Assembly: GCF_022344005.1 (NCBI RefSeq)
Contig: NZ_CP092194.1
Location: forward strand, 62,001 to 126,000
Length of the DNA stretch: 64,000 nt
DNA from: Deinococcus sp. KNUC1210
GTDB taxonomy: Bacteria > Deinococcota > Deinococci > Deinococcales > Deinococcaceae
Direction: 5' to 3'
Shown here: positions 8,822 to 18,378 of the stretch, one piece after another
Layout: every line of letters starts with the position of its first letter
Numbering within the stretch: position 1 is the stretch's first letter
Program-made: the position numbers and the translations under genes
Notes under the pieces: generated by a model
The model's input: only the letters and a program-made list of their open reading frames with translations
What the model was told of the DNA's origin: nothing
Database searches by the model: none

Positions 8822-9018
8822 ACGGCAGCGATCCTGGCGACGCGTCGTGTGACGTACCGCCTCAATCGACGCTGTCTGACATGACCGGTCCTTCAGTTCA
8901 TGCCCAGGGCTTCATCGCGAAGACCAGACCCGCACACAGCAGTCCTGCGATCACACAGACGATGATCCGACGGGTTCGATCGGTCCCTTGTCCGAGCCAC
9001 TGCTGAGCACCATCGGAT

Positions 9019-9237
9019 CTAAAGGATTCTGTCGAATTTGCCCGGCAACACGCCGCACAGCACGAACATGGCCAAGCCGGCCCAGTTGAGGCCGTAAAAG
9101 GCCGCCTTGATCGTCTGACCTCCCAGGAAGTACCCCAGAGACAGGCCCGCCACCGCCGCGATCAGTCTCAGAAGGGCGCCCCGGCTCAGGAGGCGTTCGA
9201 AGAGCCGCCACTGAGGCTTCAGCTGTGGTGTGGGCAT
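9019..9237 (-). CDS. small membrane protein
   Basis: A 72-aa protein with two hydrophobic segments (LIAAVAGLSLGYFLGG and LAMFVLCGVLPG) after a basic N-terminus (MPTPQLKPQWRLFERLLSRG). This is typical of the small two-span membrane proteins common in Deinococcus. Function unknown. Downstream on the same strand a further hydrophobic peptide (RRIIVCVIAGLLCAGLVFAM) is encoded without a start codon, possibly a relic of a neighbouring gene. Confidence 0.55.
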   Translation of the reverse strand: MPTPQLKPQWRLFERLLSRGALLRLIAAVAGLSLGYFLGGQTIKAAFYGLNWAGLAMFVLCGVLPGKFDRIL

Positions 9238-9828
9238 GCTCCTGAGCCTAGAGCATAGGCCACGAAGATGGACCGGGCTCGCTCGGTCACCCGCTCATTC
9301 GACGGCTTTCCTTCCGGAGGGGCAGAGGTAGCAGCGCGTTCTGCTGCTACACCGATCAGGGAAGAGTCTCTCCGCATTCTCGGCAACGTCCGCAGCTCTT
9401 CAGGAGCAAGATGGAGGCATGAAGCAGTTCGGATGTCGTCTCCTGCTGATCGGCACGCTCCTGGGGCCATAAGGTGCCCTCAAGACCAGCCAGCCGACCT
9501 CCGAAGGGAATGGCTCGCCTGGCAGTGCCGTCCTACATCAGCACTGTCGGCCTGTACATTCGGGCGTCTTTACCGGGATCATGGACACTGCGGACTTCCT
9601 GAATGTGTTCCGTTGGAATCTCGCCACTGGTCATCTGAAACAATGTGACTCGACCAGTACCGTGGCTGCGGCTAGAGACCACGCCTATCCTGAAGAGTAA
9701 GGAAGCACCGTCGTTTCAGGCTGGATCAGCGTGCTCGTGGGTATCTGCCGAGTTGCGCTGAAAACAGCTGCGCAAAAGCCGAGGTCCCTGATGCATCTCC
9801 TGAAGTACCGTGTTCTGCACTGCATTCT
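9238..9828. other. intergenic, no supported gene
   Basis: Nearly 600 bp. The open frames on both strands here have no ribosome binding site or protein-like composition. The promoter and missing 5' end of the broken gene at 9829 may lie in the last part. Confidence 0.4.
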
Positions 9829-10479
9829 CTGTACAAACTCTCGGTAGACGTCACCTGCCGCAGCTGGACCGCCGGCCCCGGCACGGTGGAACTGCTGGCC
9901 AACGAAGGCACCAGCCGCAGCGCCACCAACCCGGCGCTGTCCACCGGCACGCTCAGCGCAAAGGGCACCTTCACGGTCGCGCTGCCCAGTGCGGCGGCCG
10001 TGTCGCCGTACCTGTTCCCTGCCTGCTGGTCGCGCCGCTAACCTCGACGTGCCGTGACAGCGTCCCCGCCGCGAAGGCCTTCCTGGCGTCCCTGGTGGAC
10101 GTTCGTCAGAGTGGTGCGTACGTCACCACCGCCGAGCAGGTGAGCGTCACCGACCAGAGCACCGCCACCACCACGCAGGCAAGTGTGGCACAGCACTTCT
10201 GGGTGTATGCCGATCAGTCCACCACTCTCGGCGGCACGCAGGACTGCACCAGCACCAGTGGCGGCGTGTCGTACACCTCGCACGCCAGCATCAGCGCAGC
10301 GCTGGAAGGTCCTGCAGCTCAACAGCGTGGTGTCCGGTACCAAGGGCAGTGGCCAGGGCACCCTGACGGTCATGTTTGTCAATGCGTCCACCGCGGACGG
10401 CCCTTGGGTCCCTCAGGGACTGAACAAGCAGGCCGTGTCGGCGGTTCCCGGTGTGAACAGCGTCTATCACCTGCGCTGA
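9829..10479 (+). pseudogene. secreted/adhesin-like protein gene with multiple breaks
   Basis: Three consecutive frames read as one Ser/Thr/Ala-rich, beta-strand-rich protein. The first (LYKLSVDVTCRSWTAGPGTV) ends at TAA 10039-10041. Reading then continues as DVRQSGAYVTTAEQVSVTDQ through SHASISAALEG, and finally shifts near 10310 to VLQLNSVVSGTKGSGQGTLT, ending VYHLR at 10479. No signal peptide can be placed, because the 5' end is lost. The composition suggests an exported protein. A 10-bp hairpin follows at 10495. Confidence 0.5.
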
Positions 10480-10494
10480 CGCAGGCAGGAAGTG

Positions 10495-10524
10495 GCAGGG
10501 CAGGCCTCACCGGACCTGCCCTGC
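10495..10524 (+). terminator. hairpin after the broken secreted-protein gene
   Basis: Arms GCAGGGCAGG and CCTGCCCTGC with a 10-nt loop, 15 bp after the stop. No T tract. Confidence 0.45.
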
Positions 10525-11220
10525 GTGCTGTCACGCAGCTACGCTTCAGCACATGAACACACCCGCCCCTACCCGTATTTACCGCTCCACTCACGCTCTT
10601 TTCCGAACATTCGGCCGAGATCGCCTCGCGCTTGGGGCTCAGCCGTCTCAAGGATCCCGCTGCCTGGCAGCGACAGCTGAACCTGATGAACGACCGCGCA
10701 GACTGCAGAGTCCACCCAGTGGGTGGACTCTGCAGTCTGCGCCAGAAATCACTGGAAGCTTCTCTACCTCACAGGCCAGGATGAATGGAACAACGGCGTA
10801 CAGCAGGTAAGCCAGACAGCGTGTAGCCACGTTCAGCGGACTGCACTACTCTTTACTCAACCGCACGGTGCGCCTCAGGCAAGGGTTCCGCTCCCACCCA
10901 TTTCACCAACCTTGAACTGACTCAGCGGCCGATTCCCATACCGTCCATCTCTTTCCCGCACGGCTCAGGCGTCGCTTCCTCCCCTCAACTGTCCCTTGAT
11001 CCAGCGACCGCCGCTTTCCGTGCTCAAACGTCCTCATCCGGGGCGGCTCAGGCGCAGCTTCCTCCCCTTTTAACGGATAAATCAGCTGTCGCCGCTTTCC
11101 GCCCCGCCATCAACCCTTTTACCCTCATCAGGGCGTGCGTCACCTTCGGTGCACGTCCTGTTTCCATGCCGCCGCCCGACGGTTGCGCTGAGCGTTGCCT
11201 CGCGCCGCAAGGAGTCCACC
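10525..11220. other. intergenic region with a large palindrome
   Basis: About 700 bp. It holds the palindrome described separately and a short frame around it (about 10597-10791, with AEIASRLGLSRLKDPAAWQR) that may be a gene end. Two similar segments, each with TCAGGCG then AGCTTCCTCCCCT, occur near 10965-10985 and 11050-11070, a minor direct repeat. Confidence 0.4.
10696..10742. repeat. 47-nt perfect palindrome with one-base centre
   Basis: Arms of 23 bp start GCGCAGACTGCAGAGTCC and are perfectly complementary around a single G at 10719. It has no T tract. It is too long and too perfect to be an ordinary operator and would form a cruciform or very stable RNA hairpin. Confidence 0.85.
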
Positions 11221-13965
11221 ATGACCAAGGCCAGCATCGACAGTCCGCCCAGCCGTACCCTCACCGCCGCGCTGCGCGCCGGACAGCTGCCGGTGCCGGT
11301 GGGCGTCCGCACCGGCCGGAGCGCCAACACCGCCGCGGCGGCCTTCGAAGCGGACCTGCTGAGACTCGGCTTCCTGCTCGACGACGACGCCCGCGACCGG
11401 CTGCTGCGGCTGAGCAGCGCGCAGCTGACGCTGTTCCACGCCGAGGTGCTGCCCGCCGCGAAGGCGCTGGTCGGCGACGCTGTCCACCGTCACCTGTTTT
11501 TGCAGTTTCCGGAAATCAACGTCGACGACCACGCATACCTGAGCTGGCGCATCTGGACCTGGGCCCGCAGTGTCAGAGGCCAGCAGGGCGAAACGGTCGA
11601 TCCGGACCTGCGTCTGTTGGAACCTTGCCTGCACCTGATTCACGTGAACGCGCTGAAAGACCACGGGGCCTGTCCGGTGTGCCAGGTGCCGATCCAGACA
11701 GTCGAGGGTCAGGTGTTCAGCCCACCTGAGCACCTGCCCCAGGGGGCACTCAGCCCGCTTCGGCTGCTGCGCGGCAATCCAGCCGAACTCGCCCTGACGG
11801 ACCTGCTGCTCTCGCGCCTGCAGAGCACCGCCCCCGCGGCGGAGCACGAACTGGCCGAGTTGCGGGACGCGGTGCGGACCCTGCCACTCGAAGCGCTGGA
11901 AAGTCACCTGAGCGCGTACCTGACGGGGGAACGCCGCGTGGCCGTGCGCGAAGTCCTGGCACAAGTCACCGGCACGCTGATGGCTGAAGAAGCGCGCCGC
12001 GACCTCGGCGTGGCCCTGCTCAGCAGCCAACTCGCCAATGCATCGGACATCCTGCGCGCGTGTGACGTCCTCGGCGGCGGCGACGGCCGGCTGGAAGACG
12101 CCCGCGGTGTGGGCAAGACCCGTGCCGTGGCCACCCGGACGCTGCAGACCAGCACCTTCGGCACGCGAATGAGCACCGCGTTTGGCCGCATGACCGGCAG
12201 CTTCAACTTCGACGCCCGCAGCGACCACGCCCAGAGCGCCGCGCCGGAGCAGTCGAAGGGCGAAACCCGCCGGGCCATCACCTTGCCCAAGCTCAGCCGC
12301 CCGCTGCGCCGCGCACTGCTGGACCTGCTCGAACGCCGCCCAGCCGTGCTGCTGCCCGAGGAACTCGCCCGGCACGCCCGCGCGTGGACCCTGCTCGCCG
12401 AGCGCCTCCACCCGCTCGAAGACCGCCGCCGCGTCAACGTCTGCGCCGCCTTCACCGCGCTGCGCGGCGGCCTGAAAGGCGTGCACGCCGTTGACCTCAG
12501 CGCCGCCGGCGTGACGGTGCCGGCGCAGGCCGGGTACGCCGTATGGAACGGCACGCTGACGCACCGCTCCGCCACCAGCGACCTGGAAATGGCCCTGAAG
12601 CGCGGCGACCTGAGCAGCGCGTGGGCGTTGGTGGCCAACCGCCCCGGCGTGCTGGCGCGGCGCATCGATCACCTGGCGCGCGCCAGCACTCCTGAACAGC
12701 TCGAAGCGGCCGCCCCCGCCATCCAGAAGGCGCTCCGGGCCTTGAGCCTGCCGCTGCTGCTGACGCTGCGCGGACACCTGCGCAGCCGCACCGCTACCAG
12801 CCGCGCACAGCGCAGCGTCCGCGTCAAGTCGGGCAAGGTCAAAATCCTGCCGGCGTTGCCCGCGCTGGACGTAGCGGTCAGCGCTCCCCTACTGAGTGCC
12901 GTCCAGGAAGCGCTGAGTGTCCTGCCGCTGGCCGATACCAGCCCGCTGCGCACCGTGTCGCTGATCCAGCTCGGCCAGGGGCTCGAGAACCTGATGGTCC
13001 CGCTGGCCCGCCGCACCGCGTCCGAGGGCCTGGAACTGACGCCCGCCGGCAGCCGCCTGCCGATCGACCTGGAAAGCGGCATGATCCCGCGCCTGTTCGT
13101 GCACTGGGTCGAGCCGGCCAGCTCACGCGTCGACCTCGACCTGTCCGCGGCGTTCTACGGCGCCGACTGGACCTCCCTGGGCGTGTGCAACTTCGGCGAT
13201 CTGCAGGGCCGGGGCAACCGCGGCGTGGTGCTGGCCACGCACTCCGGTGACCTGCAGTCCGCTCCCGCCCCGCACGGCGCAACCGAGTTCATCGATCTCA
13301 ACCTTGAGGCCTGCCGGAACGCCGGGGTGCGGCACGTGGCGATCACCGTGCACAGCTATACCGACATTCCGTTCGAGGAACTGCCCACCTGCACCGCTGG
13401 GATCATGCTGCTGAGCCCCGAAGAGGCCCGCGGCGGCAAGGGATCGCCCTTCCGGCCCGAACGGGTGGTGCAGGCGCTGCAGCTCAGTGGACGCGAAAAC
13501 ACCCGCCTGGCGCTGGCACTCGACCTGCAAGACCGCGTGATGGTCCACGCCGACCTGCCGCTGGGCGGTGGACGCACCATCCACCACAGCAGCGACAGCA
13601 TCGTCAACACCCTGCGCACCATGAACGACGAGCGCGCGCTGGGCCTGCGCCCGGACCTGCGGGAACTCGCGGTGCTGCAGGCCAGCCGCGCCGGGGCGAG
13701 CGTCCGCGTGATCGTCGAAAACCAGGCTTACACCGTGCACCGAGAGGAAGGCGTGGACTTCACTCAGGTGATCCTGGCCCTGCTTGATGGAATGACCGGC
13801 GGGCACCAAGGCGAAGCGCTGGAAACCTTGCCCCATGCGGACCTGGTGGTGTCCGTCAACCCCACCACCACCGGCGTTGGACCGCTTACCTGGGTGATCA
13901 GCAGCAGTGCCCTCCGGCAGCAGACCGGTGTGCCCCTGCCGATTAGCTGGTTACTCGATGCCTGA
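11221..13965 (+). CDS. RING-like/TerD-like protein, MXAN_6230/SCO0854-type family
   Basis: A 914-aa protein. Near residue 150 it has a short zinc-binding knuckle (CLHL...ACPVCQVPIQ), the RING-like feature of the MXAN_6230/SCO0854 family. The middle is a long helical region. The last 250 residues (RLFVHWVEP; VDLDLSAAFYGADW; HSGDLQSAP; TEFIDLNL; GVRHVAITVHSYTDIPF) follow the strand pattern of TerD domains, which bind Ca2+ and act in tellurite, phage and stress-related Ter networks. AAGGAG precedes ATG 11221. A TerB-containing operon lies just downstream in the opposite direction. It is probably cytoplasmic. Family assignment is from memory of conserved motifs. Confidence 0.7.
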   Translation: MTKASIDSPPSRTLTAALRAGQLPVPVGVRTGRSANTAAAAFEADLLRLGFLLDDDARDRLLRLSSAQLTLFHAEVLPAAKALVGDAVHRHLFLQFPEINVDDHAYLSWRIWTWARSVRGQQGETVDPDLRLLEPCLHLIHVNALKDHGACPVCQVPIQTVEGQVFSPPEHLPQGALSPLRLLRGNPAELALTDLLLSRLQSTAPAAEHELAELRDAVRTLPLEALESHLSAYLTGERRVAVREVLAQVTGTLMAEEARRDLGVALLSSQLANASDILRACDVLGGGDGRLEDARGVGKTRAVATRTLQTSTFGTRMSTAFGRMTGSFNFDARSDHAQSAAPEQSKGETRRAITLPKLSRPLRRALLDLLERRPAVLLPEELARHARAWTLLAERLHPLEDRRRVNVCAAFTALRGGLKGVHAVDLSAAGVTVPAQAGYAVWNGTLTHRSATSDLEMALKRGDLSSAWALVANRPGVLARRIDHLARASTPEQLEAAAPAIQKALRALSLPLLLTLRGHLRSRTATSRAQRSVRVKSGKVKILPALPALDVAVSAPLLSAVQEALSVLPLADTSPLRTVSLIQLGQGLENLMVPLARRTASEGLELTPAGSRLPIDLESGMIPRLFVHWVEPASSRVDLDLSAAFYGADWTSLGVCNFGDLQGRGNRGVVLATHSGDLQSAPAPHGATEFIDLNLEACRNAGVRHVAITVHSYTDIPFEELPTCTAGIMLLSPEEARGGKGSPFRPERVVQALQLSGRENTRLALALDLQDRVMVHADLPLGGGRTIHHSSDSIVNTLRTMNDERALGLRPDLRELAVLQASRAGASVRVIVENQAYTVHREEGVDFTQVILALLDGMTGGHQGEALETLPHADLVVSVNPTTTGVGPLTWVISSSALRQQTGVPLPISWLLDA

Positions 13966-14182
13966 ACGTCACACCCGCAGCCTCTACCGGACTCAGGAGA
14001 CAGAAGGGGCATTCGACGGTTACGCCGAAATGCATACCCGCCGAATGACATCGTGGATCCCGAGTGCCCAGGAGGACACGGGTCCGAAGTGTTCTCTGCA
14101 GATCTCGAGAACGTCTGGGAGCCTCTCCCGCGTCTGAGGTGGGCAGAATGACCAGCACACGCGGCAGCGTCCACAACACAGA
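13966..14182. other. intergenic, nothing recognised
   Basis: Spacer between the RING/TerD-like gene and the TAG-interrupted small gene. No hairpin with a T tract. Confidence 0.35.
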
Positions 14183-14434
14183 ATGGGGATCTACCGGAAG
14201 CTACACTTGAACGACGCCCAGGTGCAACGCCTGCTCAATCTGCGCTACAACCCTGAAAGGGTTCGTCTGCAGCAGCTGGGACTGCCGATCAGCTACTCGC
14301 AGGACGGATAGCAGGTGATCGAGTACCCTGACGGTGACCGTATGGCCGTGCGAGAACATCTCGAGCCCACGCAGGACGGGCACCTTCGGATCCGCTTCGT
14401 GTGGCAGGCAGACCTCGAGCCCGCACCACGTTGA
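14183..14434 (+). pseudogene. small hypothetical gene with a single in-frame TAG
   Basis: ATG 14183 starts MGIYRKLHLNDAQVQRLLNL and runs to LPISYSQDG, then TAG at 14309-14311. The same frame continues without further stops as QVIEYPDGDRMAVREHLEPT to TGA 14434. It is 84 codons in all. One base change from TGG (Trp) would restore it. No family was recognised. A strong rho-independent terminator follows, supporting a real transcription unit. Confidence 0.55.
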
Positions 14435-14496
14435 TGCCGGAACGCCCGTTGATCGCCAGTGAGAACGGTACCAACAGGGTTCCAGGAACGGAGAGG

Positions 14497-14534
14497 CGCA
14501 GACACCCAACTTAGGGTGTCTGCGGCGTTTTTTT
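14497..14534 (+). terminator. rho-independent terminator
   Basis: Arms CGCAGACACCC and GGGTGTCTGCG around AACTTA, followed by GCG and a T7 run. The clearest intrinsic terminator in this half of the window. It serves the transcript of the preceding small gene. Confidence 0.85.
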
Positions 14535-14756
14535 GTATGCGGTAGGACACATCATGAGAGCAATCAGTGCACGGAGGCTATTGCTGGGAGCGGAATACTC
14601 TCCTCCATGTTGCAGCCCTGCGGATCTGCCACTCAGAAAATACGGTCACGCGAGGGCATCGGTGCTCACGCTCCCGCCGAAAGATCGAAATCCTTCTTCC
14701 ACAAGACTTCAAGGCCGAAGAACGTCGTCTGAATCTTCAGGCCGAGCCCTGCGAAC

Positions 14757-15739
14757 TCAGGCGGCGCTATTGCCCTGCCTGAGGAGCCGTTCAGTCGCAG
14801 CGACCGCTTTCATCGAGGAGAAGGTCGCCTCGAGATCCGCATCGATGATCGGCACACTGAGTAGATCCGACAGGGCCTTAGCCAGGCTGGCGGCAGTGAA
14901 GAAGTGTTCCAGGTCGACGTTGCCGTCCATCGCCGCTTCGTCCGCCTCGCACACGGCCAGCGCCTTCCGCAGTCTCACCACCAGCTGCCGGATCAACCCA
15001 GTGATCTCTTCCATCCGCCGTTCGACGCCCTTAAGCCCGGTGCATTTGAGGTCGAGGTCCGCTGTGTAGACGTCGACTTCCGCGTCGTACTTCGTGGCGG
15101 CTGTCAGCGACTCCTCACCCTTCTTCGCGATGATGAACGCTCCCACCAGCGCGGCAGGGGCGACGAACAGACCACCAGCGACGATGGTGCCGAGGGCCAT
15201 GCCGCCCCCCCGGCGGCCAGGGACCCGCCCCCCAGCCAGGCAAGGAGGGCGCTGTTAGCAGCGGCCCCACTGAGCGAGGCGATGGCCGTCCCGGTACTCG
15301 CCGCGCCTAGAACACCAACGGCCGACATCACACCGGCCCCGGTGGCGGCACCGGCCATGCCGGCCTGCATCAGGCCTTTGGCGACATCCAGACTCCGCAC
15401 ACCGATGCCCTTGAATTCCTCCAGTTTCTCCGGGCTGATGTTGAGCCTCAGCGTGAAGTCCTTGTCGGAGACGTTGGCCTTCTTCTTTTGACGCTCCCAG
15501 AGCTGGACGAACGAGGCCATGGTCCTGGCCATCACCGCGAGTTTCTGCTCCTCGAGTTCCAGGGCAGCCGTTCGCACCTGAAGCAAACGCTGCTCGAAGT
15601 TCGTTTCGGCCGCCACCTTCTTTTCGTTGGCCAATTGCTGGAGCTCACTCGCCGACTTGAGCAGCGAACGCGCGTCGACACCTTTTTTGACGGCCGTCAC
15701 CGCGACCGCCCCAACCATCCAGATCAGCGGCAGCGGCAT
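14757..15739 (-). pseudogene. glycine-zipper membrane-associated protein of the TerB operon, broken at a G7 tract
   Basis: The first frame from ATG 15739 (MPLPLIWMVGAVAVTAVKKG) holds a helical coiled-coil-like stretch (residues 25-90) and a Gly/Ala-rich hydrophobic region ending LLAWLGGGSLAAGG. At G7 (about 15203-15209) it leaves frame. The next frame starts MALGTIVAGGLFVAPAALVG and continues with a second helical half to 14757. Eight Gs would give GGGGMALG and one protein of about 327 aa. Its ATG overlaps the stop of the TerB-like gene (TGATG), indicating translational coupling. The glycine-zipper core suggests insertion into or remodelling of membranes. That is an inference, and the function is unknown. 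Confidence 0.65.
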
Positions 15740-16158
15740 CAGGCGTGCTCTTCTACGTTGACGAGTCTCATCGCTTCGAGCGTCCAGTCCATGCCGCGCG
15801 CCACATGCCGTTCCAGCGCGCCCTGTGACGCTGCGTCGAGGTTGAGACGCTCGCCCAGCCGCTGGAGCATCTCCTGCTCACTGACGGCGAAGTCGCCGTC
15901 GATCATGGCCAGCGTGCAGGCTTCCATCCATACCATCCGCTTGACCGAGGCAGGCAGGTCCAGCAGTTCCTGAGGGGGAAGCTCTGTGCTCGTCTGCACA
16001 CCACCGAGCACCATCTCTGCGTCCAGACCGAGCGACAGGCCGTAGCGCACCAGCACGTCCTTCTCGGCATCATGAATGACGCCGTCCGCCTGAGCTACTT
16101 CGCACAGCACACCGAGCAGAAGTTCTTTGTGTCGTTCGTTCAGGGCTTCAAAAAACAC
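15739..16158 (-). CDS. TerB-like tellurite-resistance/stress domain protein
   Basis: A 139-aa, all-helical protein with the TerB signature LLGVLCEVAQADGVIHDAEKD near residues 14-35 and a second acidic helix-loop (LAMIDGDFAVSEQEML). TerB domains bind metal through acidic residues and occur in Ter stress and phage-defence gene sets. The start is a GTG at 16158, four bases after AGGAG. It is the middle gene of a three-gene minus-strand operon: 23 bp after the upstream gene and overlapping the downstream one. Confidence 0.8.
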   Translation of the reverse strand: MFFEALNERHKELLLGVLCEVAQADGVIHDAEKDVLVRYGLSLGLDAEMVLGGVQTSTELPPQELLDLPASVKRMVWMEACTLAMIDGDFAVSEQEMLQRLGERLNLDAASQGALERHVARGMDWTLEAMRLVNVEEHA

Positions 16159-16181
16159 GGGACTCCTTCCGAGCGGGCACG

Positions 16182-16855
16182 TTACAGTTCCAGAACAAAG
16201 TCCGGGTTGTCCAGACTCTGCTTGAACGTGGCGAGGTCTTTGAGCGGACTGGATTTGGCTAGGTCGAGAATGCCGGAGAGCATCAGCTGCATGCTCTGCA
16301 GGTCACCGTTCGCCTGCGCCTTGTCAAGTGCATCGAACATCCGGTCGAAATTCCCCGCCGCTCGTCGAAGGTGAGCTTTAGGTACAGTTCCATCGCCGCG
16401 CGGACACTTTCGATCTCCGCGATCCGGATGTCCCTGCGAGCCGTGATCTCCACGCGCCGGGTGGTTTCCCGCTGAACGGTGTCGTGGTAGTCCTTCATGA
16501 AATCGCTGAGCATCTGGGCACCCCGCAGGCCGCCTTCGATGTAGGGGGTGGCGGGATGGAGGCCGGTCATCAGGCCCGAAGCGACGCTGCCGTACGAGGG
16601 TGGCAGGACCGTGGTCGTCCCTTGACGCTCTGGCGTGGCTGGCTGAGGCGAAGGCGCCTGACCAGCGGGTCCTGTCGTTCGCACCTTCCCTAGCAGCGCT
16701 TCGACGGCCATCCGTGTACCCTCGTCCACCGCCTGGCTCAGGTTGCCGCTCGCCATCAGGCGGTCGGCGATTGGAAGGGCGAAGTTGATCAGGTCACTGA
16801 TCTGTTGGAAAATCATCTGCGGGTTTACACCTTGCGTGTTGCCTGAGGCTGTCAT
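16182..16855 (-). pseudogene. conserved protein of the TerB operon, frameshifted
   Basis: ATG 16855 follows AGGAG and starts MTASGNTQGVNPQMIFQQ. A long helical protein follows, with a Pro-rich linker near residue 80 and a charged helix RVEITARRDIRIAEIESVR. After LYLKLTFDERRG the frame is lost. Adding one G near 16363 continues as NFDRMFDALDKAQANGDLQS through LDLAKSSPLKDLATFKQSL to TAA at 16182. The whole is about 224 aa. First gene of the TerB operon. No catalytic motif. A scaffold or adaptor is possible but not shown. Confidence 0.6.
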
Positions 16856-17227
16856 CTGCGCTCCTGTTCCGATGTGAGGGGGTGAAGACCATCTTAGCGG
16901 GGTTGGGTCATCGGCGTGCCGCAACTTCCGTCCAGACGATCGGCAACTGCCGGATGCTGAGTGCGGCACTCAGCACACTTGGCATCACACCGGTAGCTGA
17001 ACTCACAGGCTCTGCGAGACACCCCGGTGCCCATTCGGTCGCCTGGAGGAAACGAGCCTCCGGCGCGTGACGGAACAACGAGCTGTCTTCTTGGAAACCA
17101 CACATTCCAGCATCCCGGAATGCCCGGAGTCGGGTGGGCCTTTCGCGACGTCTTAAGAACGCCGGCGACTGCATTCCTCCCATCAGTCCCCTTAAGAGAA
17201 GGGAACGTGTGGACCCTACACCTGCGT
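16856..17227. other. intergenic between two minus-strand operons
   Basis: About 370 bp with no convincing gene. It should contain the promoter of the TerB operon (near 16870-16950 on the minus strand), but I could not identify boxes with confidence. Confidence 0.4.
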
Positions 17228-17704
17228 TCACCCCCGGTTCACCCGGTCGACCTCCGGCAGGGCGGCAGACAGCATATCGGTCAGTTTTCCCGCTTGCAGG
17301 GCGTCCCGCTGACCGGCGAAGTACATGTTGCGCAGCGCGATGCTGATCTGCACGCTGTCACGCTCGTGTTCGTCGCCGACGAGCGTCACCAGCTCGTGCT
17401 CCATGCCCATCCCCACCACCTGAAACACGGTGTACTGGGGCGGGTCTGTCTCCGCCGGCCTGTGGCGCGTGACCTGCATCGGCCAGGTGAGCTGAGCCAT
17501 CTCCCAGAGCGGCAGATGCTCCACGTCCGATCCTGCAGCCACCCGAAGCGCCTCGTAGTGCTGCATGGCCGGCTCGAAGAACAGGATGCCGGGATTCGCC
17601 TCAATGATCCAGGCGGGCACCTGAGCACCGCCTGGATCTTCCGCCTCGTCTCCTGCCGGTACTGTCGGGGCGGGCAGGGTCAGTAGGTCGTCCAGGGACG
17701 TCAA
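17228..17704 (-). CDS. unrecognised protein, third gene of GIY-YIG-like operon
   Basis: A 158-aa protein from a TTG start at 17704 that overlaps the stop of the preceding gene (TTGA). Features: an acidic N-terminal linker, then WIIEANPGILFFEPAMQHYE, MAQLTWPMQVTRHRP and a central VFQVVGMGMEHELVTLVGDE. It looks like a compact alpha/beta protein with an acidic surface. No known family comes to mind. The four-base overlap with its neighbour means production is coupled to it. Confidence 0.6.
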   Translation of the reverse strand: MTSLDDLLTLPAPTVPAGDEAEDPGGAQVPAWIIEANPGILFFEPAMQHYEALRVAAGSDVEHLPLWEMAQLTWPMQVTRHRPAETDPPQYTVFQVVGMGMEHELVTLVGDEHERDSVQISIALRNMYFAGQRDALQAGKLTDMLSAALPEVDRVNRG

Positions 17705-18378
17705 CCGGACCGGGGGATGGGTCGGAAGACGTGCGAGAGCCAGGACTCGTCCTCCTGCTCGAGGTCGTCTTCCGGCAAGGCATATCGCTGCCTCCCGTCG
17801 CGAGACACGATCATCACGAACGCTTCGTTGGCCCGCGTCTGGAGCTGCACCTGATGTTCGTGCGGCACCCGGCCCAGCACGGTACGCACGTCGTCGAGGT
17901 TGCCCTCTACCCAACAGGCGTCACGGATCATCCCGTCCGGCCAGTAGTCGCAGTCCAGCCAGATGGCGGTACACACGAGTTCGGACGAATGCTGATCTGC
18001 CGACCGGCGCCAGTCTTCATACGGTCTGGCATCCGGACGCCGCTGCAGTTCCGCTTGGACTTCAGCCTCGAACTGCGGCGCGACATACATCCCGGTCATC
18101 CGCTGCCAGTGTGGCTGCATGAAATCCAGCGCGCCGACCAGCGTTCGTCCCGCCGGGATCAGCTCGGCCCCGGCATACACCGGAACGTCGTCGTCGATCC
18201 AGTTCGCGATGATTCCGCGAACATGGAAGAACTCCCCCTTCCCCTCGTAGGGCCCCAGCAGCAACAGCGAGCCGCCCTCACCACCGAGTTCCACAGCCCG
18301 GCAGAGGTTCACCAGCTCCGGCATATCCTCGTGCACGTCTCCACCGTCCCAGGTTGTTTCAGGCCAGCGGTCGCTCAT
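17701..18378 (-). CDS. unrecognised protein, second gene of GIY-YIG-like operon
   Basis: A 225-aa acidic protein starting MSDRWPETTWDGGDVHED. Notable segments: LLLLGPYEGKGEFFHVRGII, GALDFMQPHWQRMTGMYV, a tryptophan/cysteine-rich AIWLDCDYWPDGMIRDACW, and an acidic C-terminus (LPEDDLEQEDESWL). Its ATG overlaps the stop of the upstream gene (ATGA) and its TGA overlaps the next start, so the three proteins are probably made in fixed ratio. No family, active site or membrane segment was recognised. Confidence 0.65.
   Translation of the reverse strand: MSDRWPETTWDGGDVHEDMPELVNLCRAVELGGEGGSLLLLGPYEGKGEFFHVRGIIANWIDDDVPVYAGAELIPAGRTLVGALDFMQPHWQRMTGMYVAPQFEAEVQAELQRRPDARPYEDWRRSADQHSSELVCTAIWLDCDYWPDGMIRDACWVEGNLDDVRTVLGRVPHEHQVQLQTRANEAFVMIVSRDGRQRYALPEDDLEQEDESWLSHVFRPIPRSG

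Noticed and set aside
9810..10556. Continuous 248-codon frame taken as an intact gene
   Set aside because: Only its middle part reads as protein; the parts before 10042 and after 10310 make sense in other frames, so it is a composite of a broken gene.
11140..12777. 545-codon open frame on the minus strand opposite the RING/TerD-like gene
   Set aside because: Gln/Ala/Gly/Arg-rich shadow of a GC-rich gene; no start site or family signature, whereas the + strand frame has AAGGAG and conserved motifs.
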